The position numbers and the translations under genes are program-made. From Hirsutella rhossiliensis (Eukaryota; Ascomycota; Sordariomycetes; Hypocreales; Ophiocordycipitaceae): a stretch of 64,000 bases of DNA. The notes beneath the pieces are model-generated. The model saw nothing but the letters and a program-made list of their open reading frames with translations. It did no database searches and had not been told where the DNA came from. Positions 1 to 12,479 of this stretch are shown here, one piece after another (the first letter of the stretch is position 1; each line of letters begins with the position of its first letter). The stretch lies in the NCBI RefSeq assembly GCF_020360975.1, contig NW_025408671.1, forward strand, positions 2,170,001 through 2,234,000, read 5' to 3'.

Positions 1-399
1 TTAGGTAATATACTATAATTAGGTTTTAATAATATAACTTAGTTATTTAGGTAGTATTAATCGATTTTCTAGTAGTTTAGTTTTATACTTAGGTAGGGTT
101 TTAAAAGTACTTATCCCTTAAACTAAACTAAGAAAGCGTCGTTTTATACTTTTATCTAAAAGTATATTATATAATCTAAGTAAATATATAATATCTATAA
201 AATATACTTATAGTGCTTATAAGTAAGTAGTATTTATAAATTATCTTTAAATTCTCCTTATAGTTACTATTCTTATTATAAAGCTATAAAGGTATTAACT
301 ATAGCGATAGCTATAGTATAGTCTCCTTTATATAGTACTAGTTAATACCGAATTAATATAGCTTATTAGTTTTCTATAAGAATTTAAGGTATTTATTAA

Positions 400-1950
400 G
401 TTTTAATTTTAAGTATTTCTTTAAATTCTTTAAAGTATAAAGTATATTCTTTAATTATAGTATTTTCCTTTAATAGCGAGGGTAGTAGTATAAGTTTATT
501 CTTATCTTTTATTTCTCTAAGTATTTCTTATTCTTTAGAGCTTATATTATTGATACTTCGTTATTCCTCCTTAGGTTATTATCTAAGTTTTATAAGTATA
601 AGGGCTATATCTATATCTTTTTTATTATATTATTTATAGACTACTTATTATTATTATTAATTTTTATTTTATATATCTTCCTAGAATTATTTACTATTCT
701 TTTTAATCTAGTCTTAAAAGACTCCTTTAAGATAAGGGTATTCTAGTTCTATAAATTTAACTTATTTTTATATTTTAAGATCCCTTTATTATATTATTAT
801 AAGGGTTTTCTTTAGTAGCTCTAATAACTATTTAGTACTATTTTTATCGCTTAAGTATACTATATATTAATTATTATAGTATATAGTCTAACTAAGGAGT
901 TTATACTTTAATTCCTATCTATTAATAGCGTTTAAGTATTTCTTACCTTCTAAGGCTAGTACTTAGTAGGTTTTCTTCTCTTTATAAGGTTATCTATATT
1001 CTTTAAAGTAATATCTAGGTTTCCTATAATTAAAATACTTTCCTTTACTTTTCTATATTATATCTAGATCTATCTTACTTAGGTTAATTATATAGGTATA
1101 GGTAATAGGAGTTTCGCGCTTCTTTTTATAGTTAGCGTATTAGTTAAAGTTATTCTTATAAGAAGGGTTTTAGTTTCCTCTTCCTTATTTCTTTTCTTAG
1201 TATCGTATATACTATCTATCGTCGATTTATACTACTATAATAATATAGTCTAAGAGGTTATTAGGTTAATTTTCTTTATAAAGCTCGTCTTTAACTTCTT
1301 TTTTAAGCTTATTATAGAATCGTAATATAAGGGGTTCGTTATCTTAATTAAGCTTTAAGGTAACTTAACGGAACTTTATAGTATAATCTAATATTAAGAT
1401 CCTTTATTAAAGTTCTTAGAGTTTTTATTTAGCTTCTTATTCTTTATCGGTTATTTTAAATACTTTTATAATACCTTCTTTAAATCCTTAGAAACTAGTA
1501 AAGACTTTATCTATCTTATTATCTTATCGCGCTTATTAGTTATTAAGAAAGTCCTTTATAATAGGTCTAAACTAAGCGAGTACCGTTTTAAATAAATAAT
1601 TTCCTATATAAAGTACCTTTTCGACTAAGTCTAAGAGTTTAGTAGGGTAAAACTAGTAATAGGCCTTAAGTTAAGTAAGAAAGTTTCGAAGTATACTATA
1701 AGTACTATTAAATAGTCCTAGCTATTTTAGTTTAACTACTTTTTTAAGGTCCTTAACTTATCTATTACCTCCTTTATTCTTAAGTAACTATACCTTATAT
1801 CGAATAGTAATAATCTCGCGTATTATATCCTAAGGCGATATAGTAGCTTTAGAGTTAGTTAATTTAGTTTACTATATAGGTATATTAATAGTTACGATAT
1901 TACTTAAAGTAATATAGTATTATATTAAATAAGAGCTTTTAATATATAAT
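400..1950 (-). pseudogene. gag relic of Gypsy-A copy A
   Basis: Read on the minus strand, the stretch near 1040-993 gives a CCHC zinc-knuckle pattern in which Cys codons (TGY) have become Tyr codons (TAY): YFNYRKPRYYFKEY corresponds to C-F-N-C-G-K-P-G-H-Y-F-K-E-C. This is the nucleocapsid knuckle at the end of a Ty3/Gypsy Gag, which packages the element RNA in the virus-like particle. The same motif occurs in the other copy near 35712-35661. The frame has many RIP stops and no start codon, so it is dead. The outer limits are approximate. Confidence 0.65.
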
Positions 1951-1953
1951 AAC

Positions 1954-2416
1954 TAGTATTATTCTTAAGGGATAAACCTATTAAGGGGTTTATATTAGTA
2001 GATATAATAAGGCGTAGTCTAAGTAGTAATAAGTATATTACGTTAGTAATAAGTCGGAGGTTATAAACTATAGACTATAACTAAGTAATTAAAATTAAAG
2101 ATAGAATTATAATAAAGATCTATATTAAAAGCTAGAGAGCTATCTATCTAAAGGAGTAAAAGTAGGTAGCTATATATACCTATAGAGACTATCCTTAAAT
2201 TATAGTTCTAGCTATAATCCCCTTTATAGCTTACTATAGCTTACTTATAAGCTATACTCTTAAGTAGTAATCTATCTATATAAGGCTTACTTAGCTTATA
2301 TATACTCTAGGTAAGCTAAGCCTAAGTAACTTCTCGTTATAACTATTATTCTAAGCCGCTTTATTATATAAACGTAGCCGGCTCTCTTATAGCCCGCTAG
2401 CCGTAGTCGTAATATA
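1954..2416 (-). repeat. 463-bp LTR of Gypsy-A (5' LTR of copy A)
   Basis: It matches 9164-9626 and 36626-37087 over its whole length. On the plus strand it begins TAGTATTATTC and ends GTAATATA, which fits the TG...CA ends of an LTR after RIP. It borders the gag relic on the left. Confidence 0.85.
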
Positions 2417-2884
2417 TTTATTATTTTACTACCTTAAGTTTATTCCTACCTATATAAATTCCTATTTATTTTATAACCTAGTATAGTTCTTTATTGCCTA
2501 AATATTAATACTTCGCTTATATAAGTAAACGATAACTATTTTTAATATACCTTTTTTATTTAAACTCCTTTACGACCTCCTTAATAAACTTAACTATAAT
2601 AGTAAGTAGTTAATTAAGGCTAATAAGCGCTAGAGGCACGACTTATATATTATTCTTACTTAGTTTAATAAGTATAACGGAATTATATTACGTCGAGGAC
2701 TTAGTACTATTATATTCTTATCTTATCTCTTTCCCTACTATAGACTAAATCGAGTATTTAGTCTAAGGGAGAAGTAGCTTAAGCTTATTATATAATATAT
2801 ATAAGGTCTTAGATTATCTTAGATAGAAGAACTATAAAGATAGAAGACTACTAACGGCCTAGACTTTATATCCTATATTAAATA

Positions 2885-5621
2885 TAGTATAGTTTTTAAT
2901 CTAGACCCTTATTAATCTAATTAATTAATATCGCGGATTAAATTAAATTAAATTAACTACCGGATTATTAATCCTAGTTAATCTACGTAGCGTTCCTTTA
3001 CTATCTCTTATTAGCTTTTACTAGTTACTAGCCCTATTATCTAGCTAATAAATTAAATTAAGGGGCGGCGCTTTAAACGGCGGATTATAGCGCTATAAGG
3101 ATTAACGGATTAATCTTTATTTAATCTAAGCGCCGGCAATCCTTATTATCGGTAAATAAAGATCGATAATTACGCGCTTATCTAGAAATTATCTTATTTT
3201 AATTACCTAAAGTAGTTATACTACTAGCCGGAACCCCCCCCCTTATCTTTTAGGTAAATAGTAGATTTATATAAGTAATCTATTAACTTCGTACTTTATA
3301 TACTACCCGTTCTATAAATTAAATACTACGCTCTCTTTAATATTTATTATAGAAACTAAACTTAATTTATCTTTTATAATACTTTCTATCGATAATTTAA
3401 ATAGAACTAATATAAATACTATATTTAGAAATATAAGAGGTACTTTAGTAATTATAACTAGGGAATATTATCGTCTACTAGGACTATATAAACCTAATAG
3501 AGCTAGTAAAAATCGACCCTTTTATTATAAGTTTTATATAAATAGCTATCGATACTAAGTAAGTAATACCTTTTAAGTATACCTTATAAAGATTTATAGG
3601 ATTATTATAGTAAAAGCACCTTATATTTTAAATATAGTATTTAAGTAGCTTAAATAGCTTTACCTTAAGGCTATATTAATAGGGTAAATAAAAGTAATTA
3701 ATAACTATATCCTTTATAAGGTACTTAATAAGGAAATTATTATAGCGGTACTTACTATATTAATCGTCGAGTAAAATCTATCTTTTTATATCGTTTAATA
3801 GCTTAAGTTTTAAGCCCTTTATAAAGTACTTAATCTAGAAGTGGATAGATATATTATAACTATATACTTAAAGGTTAAGAAAGCGATCTATATAATATAT
3901 AAATCTTAAAAGGATCTTATATAAAAGGCGCTTTAATTATTAAGTTTAAGTATTTATCTAGTAGTTAATATATAGATTTCTCTAAATAAGCTTTTTCTTC
4001 TTAGAATCTATACTTACTTTATTATATAAGACTAGGATAAATTATCTAGGCTTCTTATTAGTCTTTATAGGATTCTAAGCTACTTTAGATTAAAGTAATT
4101 CTATATTATACTACTAGTCCTTAAGGACTATAGTATCTTTTAAAAGGTTAGATCTATCGTTAGTAATAATATAAGCTCTAATAATATACTTTACTATATA
4201 ATAGGCGAATACCTTAAATAATAGGGCATTAATTAAGATCTAGTTATTTACTATATACGTTACGTTAGCTATATTATTAACTTAGCCGTCTAGGCCTTCC
4301 TCTTTTATAACTCTATATAAATAAAGGAGTTAGACTTATATAAAGAGTAGGAGATTATAGCTTAAGATAGTATAGCTAGATCTATTAATAAATCCTTATA
4401 ATAGTTATTCTAGAAAATAAGTCTACTTAGTAAGCTTTATAATATTATTATCTTTATTCGAGCGTTAAGCGGCTATACCTAAGATTTTATTAAGCTAGTA
4501 AGGTAACTAGTTCTACTAGATAATCGTATAAGATAAAATAGCTAGACTAATATATATAAGGTTATACTTTAATATAAAGGAAAGATTAATAGATTTTATA
4601 AAGCTTACTAAGATAACCTTAAAGATAACTTCCTTTCCCTTTTAAACTAATAAAAGATTTAAACGGTTTAAACGTTTTTAGTACTATTTTAAGAGGTAAC
4701 TCTATATTACTAAGGATATAATATAATACTTAACTTTATACTCTTTACTATAAATATACTAATTAAGCACCTTAAAGGAGCTTTATTTAAATTTAAGGCT
4801 AATAAGGAGCTCTATTTATAGATTTAAAGTAGCTAGGAGACCCTTAATAAGTATTATAGTAAGATAAACGACTCTCCTCTCTATACTACTAGTATTATAC
4901 TTAATCTAGATTTTCGTATAAAGTATATCTAAAATAACTAAAAAGCATCCTAGTAAAAGAAAGCGATTAATAACGTTAGGGAGCTTTAGCGGAGCTATTA
5001 GGATAGCAATCTTAGTACTATACTATTATATAGAGCCGAAGCTATTCTAGAGACCTAAGAGCTAGTATCTATATTTAATAGGATCGCGCGAGGCCTAAAG
5101 GATTACTATCGGCTATAAAGCTAAGATAGGTTCGATAATTATTATAACTAAGAACCGTACGGGCTCGGTAAGATAACTACTATTAAGTCGTAGCTATAAG
5201 ACTAATAATAAACACGCTTTCTATAGCTTTTAATTATAGCAATTAATATCCTCTTAATTCTAGTAATAAGTAATAAGGTAGAGCGAGTTTTTTTAAGAGC
5301 GCGTTATATAATCTTATAAGATAGAGCGTAGTTATTAGTAGAAACTATTAAAATACTAGAATATATAAAGAGTTAGTATCGAAGTCCTTATATTAGACTT
5401 TAAAGATAATAGTATAAAGTAGTTAAAATAGCATCCTTTTAAATACTACGCTATGGCGCTTCTTTACCTAGTTATCCCGCTAAAATAGATTATTAAATTA
5501 GTAGCGCCTTTATAGTAGTTATAGTACTATATAGATTAATAAGATTAATAATCTTACTAGTTAATTTAATTAGTCCGTTAATATCGATTAATTAGGATTA
5601 ACTAAATCGAAAACTATACTA
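2885..5621 (+). mobile_element. hAT DNA transposon relic
   Basis: The ends carry an imperfect inverted repeat: the left end reads TAGTATAGTTTTTAAT and the right end, reverse-complemented, reads TAGTATAGTTTTCGATTT, with further similarity over about 60 bp. The element holds a hAT transposase relic on the plus strand and interrupts a MULE relic. No 8-bp target duplication could be matched, so the exact ends are uncertain. Confidence 0.6.
3300..5400 (+). pseudogene. hAT transposase relic
   Basis: Several hAT signatures are readable in plus frames. Near 4040-4210, DKLSRLLISLYRI is followed by a KVRSIVSNNISSNN stretch (from the family's SDNASSND-type motif). The C-terminal dimerisation region near 5260-5370 reads AIDILLIPVISNKVERVF and then the RYIILQDRA stretch, a close echo of the family's AIDILSIPxMSxExERVFS...WDR signature. 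hAT transposases cut and paste elements with 8-bp target duplications. The copy is ruined by RIP nonsense mutations and has no start codon. Confidence 0.75.
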
Positions 5622-6339
5622 GGCCTTACTCTTACTATAGTACTAATTAAGCTATTTAACGAGATATAGATTCCCTATCTTATTAAGTAGGTAGACGGTA
5701 AGCCGAACTATCTTATTAGCCTTATCTAGGCCTTTCCTTACTGCTTTTAGATATAGAAGCGATTCCCTAAGGTTATTAGCTTCGATAATATATATAATAC
5801 TAACCGCTTTAAGCTTCCCTTATTTTAAGCGATAGGATAGATATGCCTTAGAACTATTTATAACGCTGCCTTTAAACTAATCGATAATAAGAAGAGAAAA
5901 GGGTTCTAGTTCCTATCTAAAAGTATACGACGGCTAGTAGAGTAATACTCTATTTAATAACCTAATATTATTATTACTAATTTCGACGCCTAGATAAAAG
6001 CCGCGTTAAACGATTAGTTTCCTAATATATATTAGCAGCTATATATCTATTATATTAACTCGAACGTCCTACTTAAGTTAAAGTAGAAGTAGGTTAAGAA
6101 CTATAATAGAAGTAGTAGTAGTAGTTCTAATAGCAGCGATAAGGAGGAACCTATCTTATAGATATAGGCTTAGCTAAGCCCCTAAGACTAAGAATTTATC
6201 TATAAGCTAATAACCGAGGTTATCTCTTATAGCTATCGAGGAGTTCTTATAATATAAAAGCTTATTATATTCGCCGAGACTTAATAGGCTAATAAGAAGG
6301 TATAGGTAAGTAGGCAGCCTTATCTAAGGACCGTAACGC

Positions 6340-9150
6340 TACGGTAGTATATCTAGATAAGGATAGTACTAGGGAGGCGGGTATTAAGCCTAGATCGGTA
6401 TACTAGGCTAATAGTACCGGAAATATAATACGTTTAATCGACGTTATTAAAAGCTTAATCGGGGCAAACTAAATTATAGCTAGCTCGCTAGAGCTTATAG
6501 CGATAATATAAGAGCTTAGCCGCTTCTAGTAATTAGAATTATCGTTATCTTCTAAGTTCTAGGCTATAATACTATCCGAATAGGGCCTAAGATAAATTAA
6601 TATCCTAGGGCGGGTATTCTCTAGAGCTAGAATACTACCGTAGAGTTAGGTTAGGGCTATAAAGTTATAGTAAACCTATATATCTAAGGAGAGGGAGAAG
6701 ATAATCCGGGGTATATAAAGCGTGCCTATAGTAGTAGTAACTAATCGTCGGGCGGTAGTACGTAGCGTGCTTACGGGGTTTAGGGATAACGATATCTAGA
6801 TAATAGCGGCGGACCTTAAGGAAATAGTAAAGGAGGCTAGCGCGGAAATAAAGATCCGGCTTAGTACCTTAACCTCCTTTATCGAGGCGGGTAAGGCCCT
6901 AGTAGCGAGGTTTACGCTAAATAAAAAGTAGGCGATCGCCTTCTTAATTATATACTATTAGCTTAACCTAATACGGTATAGGGAGAAAGGCAACGTATGT
7001 TAGCTATACTAATTTATTAGTAGAGAGGGCGGAATAGGTAAGTCGCGAGTTATTAAGGTGCTCGTCGAGCTCTTTACGTTTAAAGATTAATTAAATCGCC
7101 TAATAATAACGGCGACGTTAAGGACTATAATAGCACGGATTAACGGTATTACGATCTACTCTACTTATAGGTTCTCTAAAGATCTCGTAGTAGTCGTAAA
7201 TATAGGTAAGGATCTTAACGGGGTGCGAATACCGAACTAAGCGGAGCGGTTCGTTTATAGGCAGTCCTAGATAGACTAATAGGAGAAGGACGTGCTTATT
7301 ATTAACGAGGTTAGTATACTTAGGGCGCGGACGCTATATATAGTTAACGAGCAGCTCTACTAGCTATACGGGTTATACTAGGATTTTAGAGGGATCCCTA
7401 TTATCCTCTTCTATAGAGACTTCTACTAATTCCGCCCGGTCTAAGAGCGGTCGATCCTCCTCCCTAGCACGGTTATCTTAAAGGATATAAATAACTCTTT
7501 TAAGGCTAAGTAACGGCACTAGTACGATAAAGCGCACGCGCTATAGAAGTATAAGGAACGGTGTTTTCCTATTATAAATAAAGTAGCTATAATATACTCT
7601 CCTAATTATATAAGCTAATAAGTAGTATATTAAATTATAGATAAAATCCTATCTTATAGAGTAAGACTCGCTCGTTATTTTATATATTATTATATATTAA
7701 ATAGGTTGCCGGTTATTATATAATTAGGAATCGAAGGAATAGAGCTAGCTTAGAATACTAGCTAAGACCTTTTAAGACCTCTTAAGAATACTAGTACGAC
7801 TAACCTCCTTTAAATATAAATATTAATAGAACTAAGATACTTCTAGATATACTTAAGGTATTACGGAATTCCTTAGTCTTAGGGCTATATAGCAGCCTAA
7901 ATCTAGTCCTAAAAGGTTTTTCCGTTTAGCTATAATTATCTATATAAAATATTATGTCCGCTAGTAAATAAAAAAAGAATTATTAACTTTAATACCTCTT
8001 CTATATACTAATATACTACTAATAAATTCTATTAAAAATCCTACCTTATACTCCCTCTTCCCCTCTATTATATAGTTTTACGTAATTCCTTAATTTCCTA
8101 AAATTCCGCTTTTACTTATATACCTTAAGAAGAAGAGGTTTATAGCGGTCGTTATACTAAACGAGTAAGTACGCGCCGCTAACGACCTAGAGCTATAGAG
8201 GCTATTAAAGCGAATCTAACTAAGTATATAAGACCGTATAGATCTAGACCTCTTTAATACTAAGTGCTACTAAGAGGGTAGGTAGATCTTATAGGTATTA
8301 GGTATTACTATAGTAACGCCGCTAAATAAGAACCGGTAGAACCTAAATATAGAAGCTAGCTTAGCGTTTTAGATCTAGTACCGGTCGACGTTATATATCT
8401 TTATATCCGGCTATAAATAGAAGGAGGGCTTACTAATAAAGGAGGAGGCTATTATAATCCTAAACTAAGGCGACGATAGCGTAATACCGGTGCCGGCTAT
8501 CTTTATATTCGTGCTAGGGATACTAGTCGTCGTAAACTATAATACCTACTAAGGGTTAAAGCTAGTAAACGTTACTAGCTACGCGGCGCTAGAGGTTATC
8601 TTTAATAAGTCGTACCTAGGGTATTATATCTCGGCTAATATAACGATCTATTTTAAGCCGTTAGTAAGGATAATACTAAAGTCCGAGATAATAAAAGATA
8701 TTTAATTTATTAAGATACTACTAAGTATAATCTTACTAACGCCTATAACTATTAAGATATAATGCTAGTAAAAGAGGCCGTAGTAGTAGAATAATATTAG
8801 TCGAAAGGGCTTGCCTTATATAGTAGCCTTTACGTATATAGACTATAAAGTATAGGGTAAGACGCTTAAGCGTATAGCTTTAAAGCTATAAAGGACGCGG
8901 ACGTTAAATATTAAGGGACGCGCTATATCCTTATAGTATAACTTATATAGCTTATATATATAGCTATCCTACTACTTAATATTAGATAGTATTATAGTTA
9001 TCTTTAAAGTATAGGAGAGAGACTTAGTAGGTAATAAAGTCCTAGACGAGATAACCGATATAGAAGCGAGGCTAGGTTAGCTAAGTAATAAAACTATTCG
9101 CGAGTCCTTAGAATAGCTAGACGTTAATTCCTTAGACCTTATAAGCTTAT
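6340..9150 (+). pseudogene. Helitron-type Pif1-family helicase relic
   Basis: The plus strand encodes SF1 helicase motifs in order. Walker A reads EGGIGKSRVIKVL near 7025-7065. ITATLRTIIARINGITIYS lies near 7107-7165. Walker B reads VLIINEVSIL near 7291-7320. FRGIPIILFYRDFYQFRPVQ near 7385-7445 matches the GGIPVVLFxGDFxQFRPVQ stretch of Helitron helicases, and a LLTPLNKNRWNLNIEAS-like block lies near 8310-8355. A C-terminal CTDYKVQGKT-like motif (Cys now Tyr) lies near 8835-8865. Helitron RepHel proteins also need an N-terminal HUH Rep domain; none was recognised upstream, where a MULE relic lies instead. RIP stops and frame changes make it a pseudogene. Confidence 0.7.
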
Positions 9151-9163
9151 ATATTATACCGAC

Positions 9164-9642
9164 TAGTATTATTCCTAAGGGATAAACCTATTAAAGGGTT
9201 TATATTAGTAGATATAATAGGGCGTGGTCTAAGTAATAATATATATATTACGTTAGTAATAAGTTAAAGGTTATAGACTATAGACTATAACTAGCTAATT
9301 AAAATTAAAGATAAAATTATAATAAAGATCTATATTAAAAGCTAGAGAGCTATCTATCTAAAGGAGTAAAAGTAGGTAGCTATATATACCTATAAAGACT
9401 ATCCTTAGATTATAGTCCTAGCTATAATCCCCTTTATAGCTTACTATAGCTTACTTATAAGCTATACTCCTAAGTAGTAATCTATTTATATAAGGCTTAC
9501 TTAGCTTATATATACTCTAGGTAAGCTAAGCTTAAGTAACCTCTTATCCTAACTATTATTCTAAGCTACCTTATTATATAAATATAGCCGGCTCTCTTAT
9601 AGCCCGCTAACTATAGTTATAATATAATATCTCCCCTCCTTT
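9164..9642 (-). repeat. 3' LTR of Gypsy-A copy B with adjoining polypurine tract
   Basis: 9164-9626 is a 463-bp copy of the Gypsy-A LTR. Immediately inside it, 9627-9642 is pyrimidine-rich on the plus strand (CTCCCCTCCTTTTAG), so it is a polypurine tract on the minus strand. That position marks this as the 3' LTR of a minus-strand element and gives the site where plus-strand DNA synthesis was primed. Confidence 0.8.
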
Positions 9643-10259
9643 TAGTCTTATCTATAAGACCTACTACTACCTTAGCCGCTATATATAAATATACCCTTAT
9701 CGCGTATATATATATTCCCCGTTTTATCCTTTTTATCCCTTAAGATATACTACTAATAGTATATTTAGTCGCGTATTAAAGGATCGTTCTTATAAGACCC
9801 TTAAGCGTATTTTAATAGGGACGAGGGTATATACCTAAAGCATACGTAGTATATAGCTAAGGATTAGTAAAGCAATTAACTATATAATTATCTAATTATC
9901 GGTTCTATATATAGCTCTAAGGGTCTTAGGTTATTAATATAAGTCTTAGAGATTTCTTTACTTTATACCTCTTTATCTTTACTAGAGTTATATAACTAGC
10001 GGCTTTTACTTTAAAGGGGAAAAACAAAAATTTAAATTAACTATAATTAAGGAAGATACTTAATTAAATAATTTAAGCCTTTATAAAGCCTTTAAGTATA
10101 CTTAGAAGGAAGTTAGATAGGGAGCGCTAAGGGTCTTATCCCTTTAACGGGCTAATATTTATAGGGGTGCGATCTTACCTATTAAAGTATTTATTTAGCT
10201 AAGTTTATTAATCGTCTTAGTTTCGACGTTATACTATATTCTTTTTATTCGTTACGCGG

Positions 10260-10780
10260 CTTCTACTATAAAATACTAGAGAAATCTTTTAAGTATACTA
10301 AATATATATAGCGGGGTCGTTCCTACGATATATCTGGCGTAGCGATTAGCTCCTATAACTAACTTTATTATCCTACTTATTATTTATAGCTAATATATTT
10401 CCTAGTATCTAAAATAAATCTTAAGTCCGATTAATTAAATAAAAAAGAAGAAATTACTAAGGAGCGAATATTAAAAGCTTAAGCTAACCTAAATAAATCC
10501 TTAGCTTATTTAGCGTAGCTTCGCTATTAAAAGCGCTAGCTAAAGATAAAGGGTACTAAGATAGTTTATTAAGGCCTTTATTCCTTAAATAACTTTAACG
10601 AGGCTAAGCGCTAAGAATTTAAAGCGGTAGTTAATATTTAGTTTATAGGTAGATTTAATATAATTAATTAAAATACTATTAGTTTATTAAGCGATTTTAT
10701 AATACTTAAGATAGATTTTACTAATAGAACTATCGAAGTAAAGAACTATAATAAGTTAAGTACTTAAATAGTTCCTAGGT
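10260..10780 (+). pseudogene. Antisense ORF relic downstream of Gypsy-A pol: zinc-knuckle plus coiled-coil protein
   Basis: Although pol runs on the minus strand, the plus strand here reads as a coherent ancestral protein. The codons at 10294, 10303 and 10324 are TAY in a Y-x2-Y-x6-Y array (YTKYI*RGRSY), which RIP would make from C-x2-C-x6-C. A YDISGVAISSY segment follows. At about 10430-10560 there is a helical, charged stretch with regular Leu and Ala (KAQANLNKSLAYLARLRYQK) that looks like a coiled coil, then GLYSLNNFNEAKRQEFKAVV. I recall similar small Cys-motif/coiled-coil proteins in fungal genomes but cannot name a family. Its 3' end meets the end of the chromodomain. Function unknown. 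Confidence 0.5.
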
Positions 10781-11934
10781 ATTTTCTTTTAGTCTATATC
10801 CCTTTTACTTAATAAGGTATTTTTATTACTAACCTTATTTTCTTATATTTAATATTTATTCTACTTTATATTCTTAATTATTATTAACTTTAATTTTTTC
10901 CTATAGTTTAGCGTTTTAAAGTACTAGTTCTAATAATAAGATATAAAATATTAAGTATATCTATATTATCGTTAGTAGCGAAAGTTCGTAGTTAACTTTT
11001 AAAATAGTTTTCTTAACCTTAAACGGTTTAAGTTTCTTAAAATCTAATTTATTATTTAGTTATTTTATTTTAATATTTTATTATATAAAGTAAACTATAT
11101 CTCCCTCTTAAAAGATTAGTCCTTATAATCTTTTCCGATTATAGTAAGTAGATATTCGTTCTTTAATAAATTAAAGTTCTTATTATATTTCTTTATATAA
11201 TTTTTATAGCTAATCTACTTATAGTATTACTTATTTTACTTATAGTCCTTATTAAGTAACCTTAAATACTTTTAGGTTATATCTATAATTAGCGTATATT
11301 AGTAAGAGCTTAGTTATTTCTATAACTAAGCTATTATAAGCTAGTTACGCTATTAATAGCTATTTAACTTAATCGTTTTATTTATAGCTAATATAGTATC
11401 GTAAATATTATTTAAGCGTTTAGTTAAGTTGTTTTATTTATCTATCTATTTATAGGTAATAAGCTATACTAAGCTTATATTTCGTCCTTAATTATACTAT
11501 AAGAGCTTACTAAAACTTAGCTATAAATATACTTCCTTTATTAAAGATAATCTTATTTAGTAGTTTATAATTACTAATAATAATAGTTTATAGGAATATA
11601 TATACTAGCTCTTTTATATTACTTACTTCTTTATATAGTAAGAAGTACCTATACTTTATTAGTCTATTAGTAATAATAAATATACTATTATACTTAACGT
11701 TAGTTATAGGTTCTTTTAACGGTAGTAGCTTTATAATATAATTAAAAGCTATTAAATCCTATAGTTTCTTTAGTATTAATAGCGGTTATAATTCTCTATA
11801 TAGTTTATATCGTTTAGCTTTACTTTATATATAAAGTTTATATTCTTTAATAACTTATTATATTACTTCCTTAAGCTATAAAAAGTTATATTATTATTTA
11901 ATCCGTTTTATTATTCTTTAGATTCCTTAGTATT
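10740..11934 (-). pseudogene. Gypsy-A copy B pol 3' part: integrase core and chromodomain
   Basis: On the minus strand, about 11760-11440 gives the integrase core: IFIITNRLIKYRYFLLYKE (from ITDRLTKY, first catalytic Asp), then IISNYKLLNKIIFNKGSIF (from the SDRGS-type second Asp) and a SIAYYLQIDRQ stretch (from STAYHPQTDGQ). Farther on, FIRRNIKTK and LEPA-like blocks lead to a chromodomain near 10860-10735 reading YLIK*KGY, where TAG stands for the Trp of YLVKWKGY. The chromodomain would have steered integration to modified histones. Gypsy-B copy 1 is inserted inside this integrase gene; the N-terminal side continues at 25606. Confidence 0.8.
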
Positions 11935-12121
11935 TATTATAAAGTAAGTAAAGGTATATATATAGGTACCGTTTATAGGATAATATTAATAAGCTATAAA
12001 GAGCTCTCCTATTATATAGCTAGCCTATATATATATATATAAGATCCGGCCCTCTATATATAACTATATAGCTTAAGCTATAGCTTAAGCTTATAACTTA
12101 TAATAGTTAAAGACTCTTATA
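11935..12121 (-). repeat. 3' LTR of Gypsy-B copy 1
   Basis: This 187-bp unit is the reverse complement of the LTR at 23640-23825. On the plus strand it ends GACTCTTATA. It contains a palindromic core, GCTTAAGCTATAGCTTAAGC, at about 12071-12090. Confidence 0.88.
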
Positions 12122-12479
12122 TAATACCCTCCTTTAAGCGCGGCGCGGCGCTACCTAATTAATAGCTTCTATACTATTAAGCCTATACCGCTAGCTCTAC
12201 CCTACCCTTTCCCGTTAATCGTACTAGCCCTACTAGCCCTATTATCCCCGCGCTTATTAGCTTAGGTAGGCGGAACTAAGCTCTATACTTATCGGCCGGC
12301 TAGCTATTTAAATAAGGGCATAACCTATTATATACGCCCTTAGGTAGCTAGCGGCCGGCCTAGACCTATATAAGCCTTAGGTTACCTATCCCCTTAGCCT
12401 TAGGTAGCCTCCTTTACTTAAGGGTATATAAGGCAGTATCCCCCCTTTCCTCCTTTTCTTCCTTCTTTTCTTTCTTTAA

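Larger units (their letters stand above)
1..2416 (-). mobile_element. Gypsy-A copy A (Ty3/Gypsy chromovirus), RIP-mutated, cut by the window edge
   Basis: The sequence runs almost base for base with 28628-28807 plus 34853-37087, so it is a second copy of the element called Gypsy-A here. Only the gag side and the 5' LTR (1954-2416) lie in the window; the rest is beyond position 1. The element reads on the minus strand. CpA and TpG are nearly absent and TAG/TAA stops lie where Trp and Gln codons are expected, as RIP produces. No reading frame survives. Confidence 0.85.
2540..6310 (+). pseudogene. MULE (Mutator-like) transposase relic, interrupted by a hAT relic
   Basis: From about 5627 to 6310 one plus frame reads as a fungal MULE DDE transposase once RIP changes are allowed for. 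Recognisable pieces are SFDNIYNTNRFKLPLFQ around 5776-5826 (first catalytic Asp region) and ITNFDAQIKAALND around 5970-6015 (from an ITDFD-type second Asp motif), followed by a zinc-binding-like QLYIYYINSNV. A Ser-rich linker and a C-terminal LIIFAE stretch follow. The N-terminal part, more weakly recognisable, lies at about 2540-2884; the hAT element 2885-5621 sits between. RIP stops pervade it. Terminal inverted repeats were not identified. Confidence 0.6.

Noticed and set aside
12004..12060. AT-rich and direct-repeat sequence as a possible CRISPR-like or origin repeat
   Set aside because: The repeats are explained by LTRs of Gypsy-B and by TA enrichment from RIP; there are no regularly spaced unique spacers.
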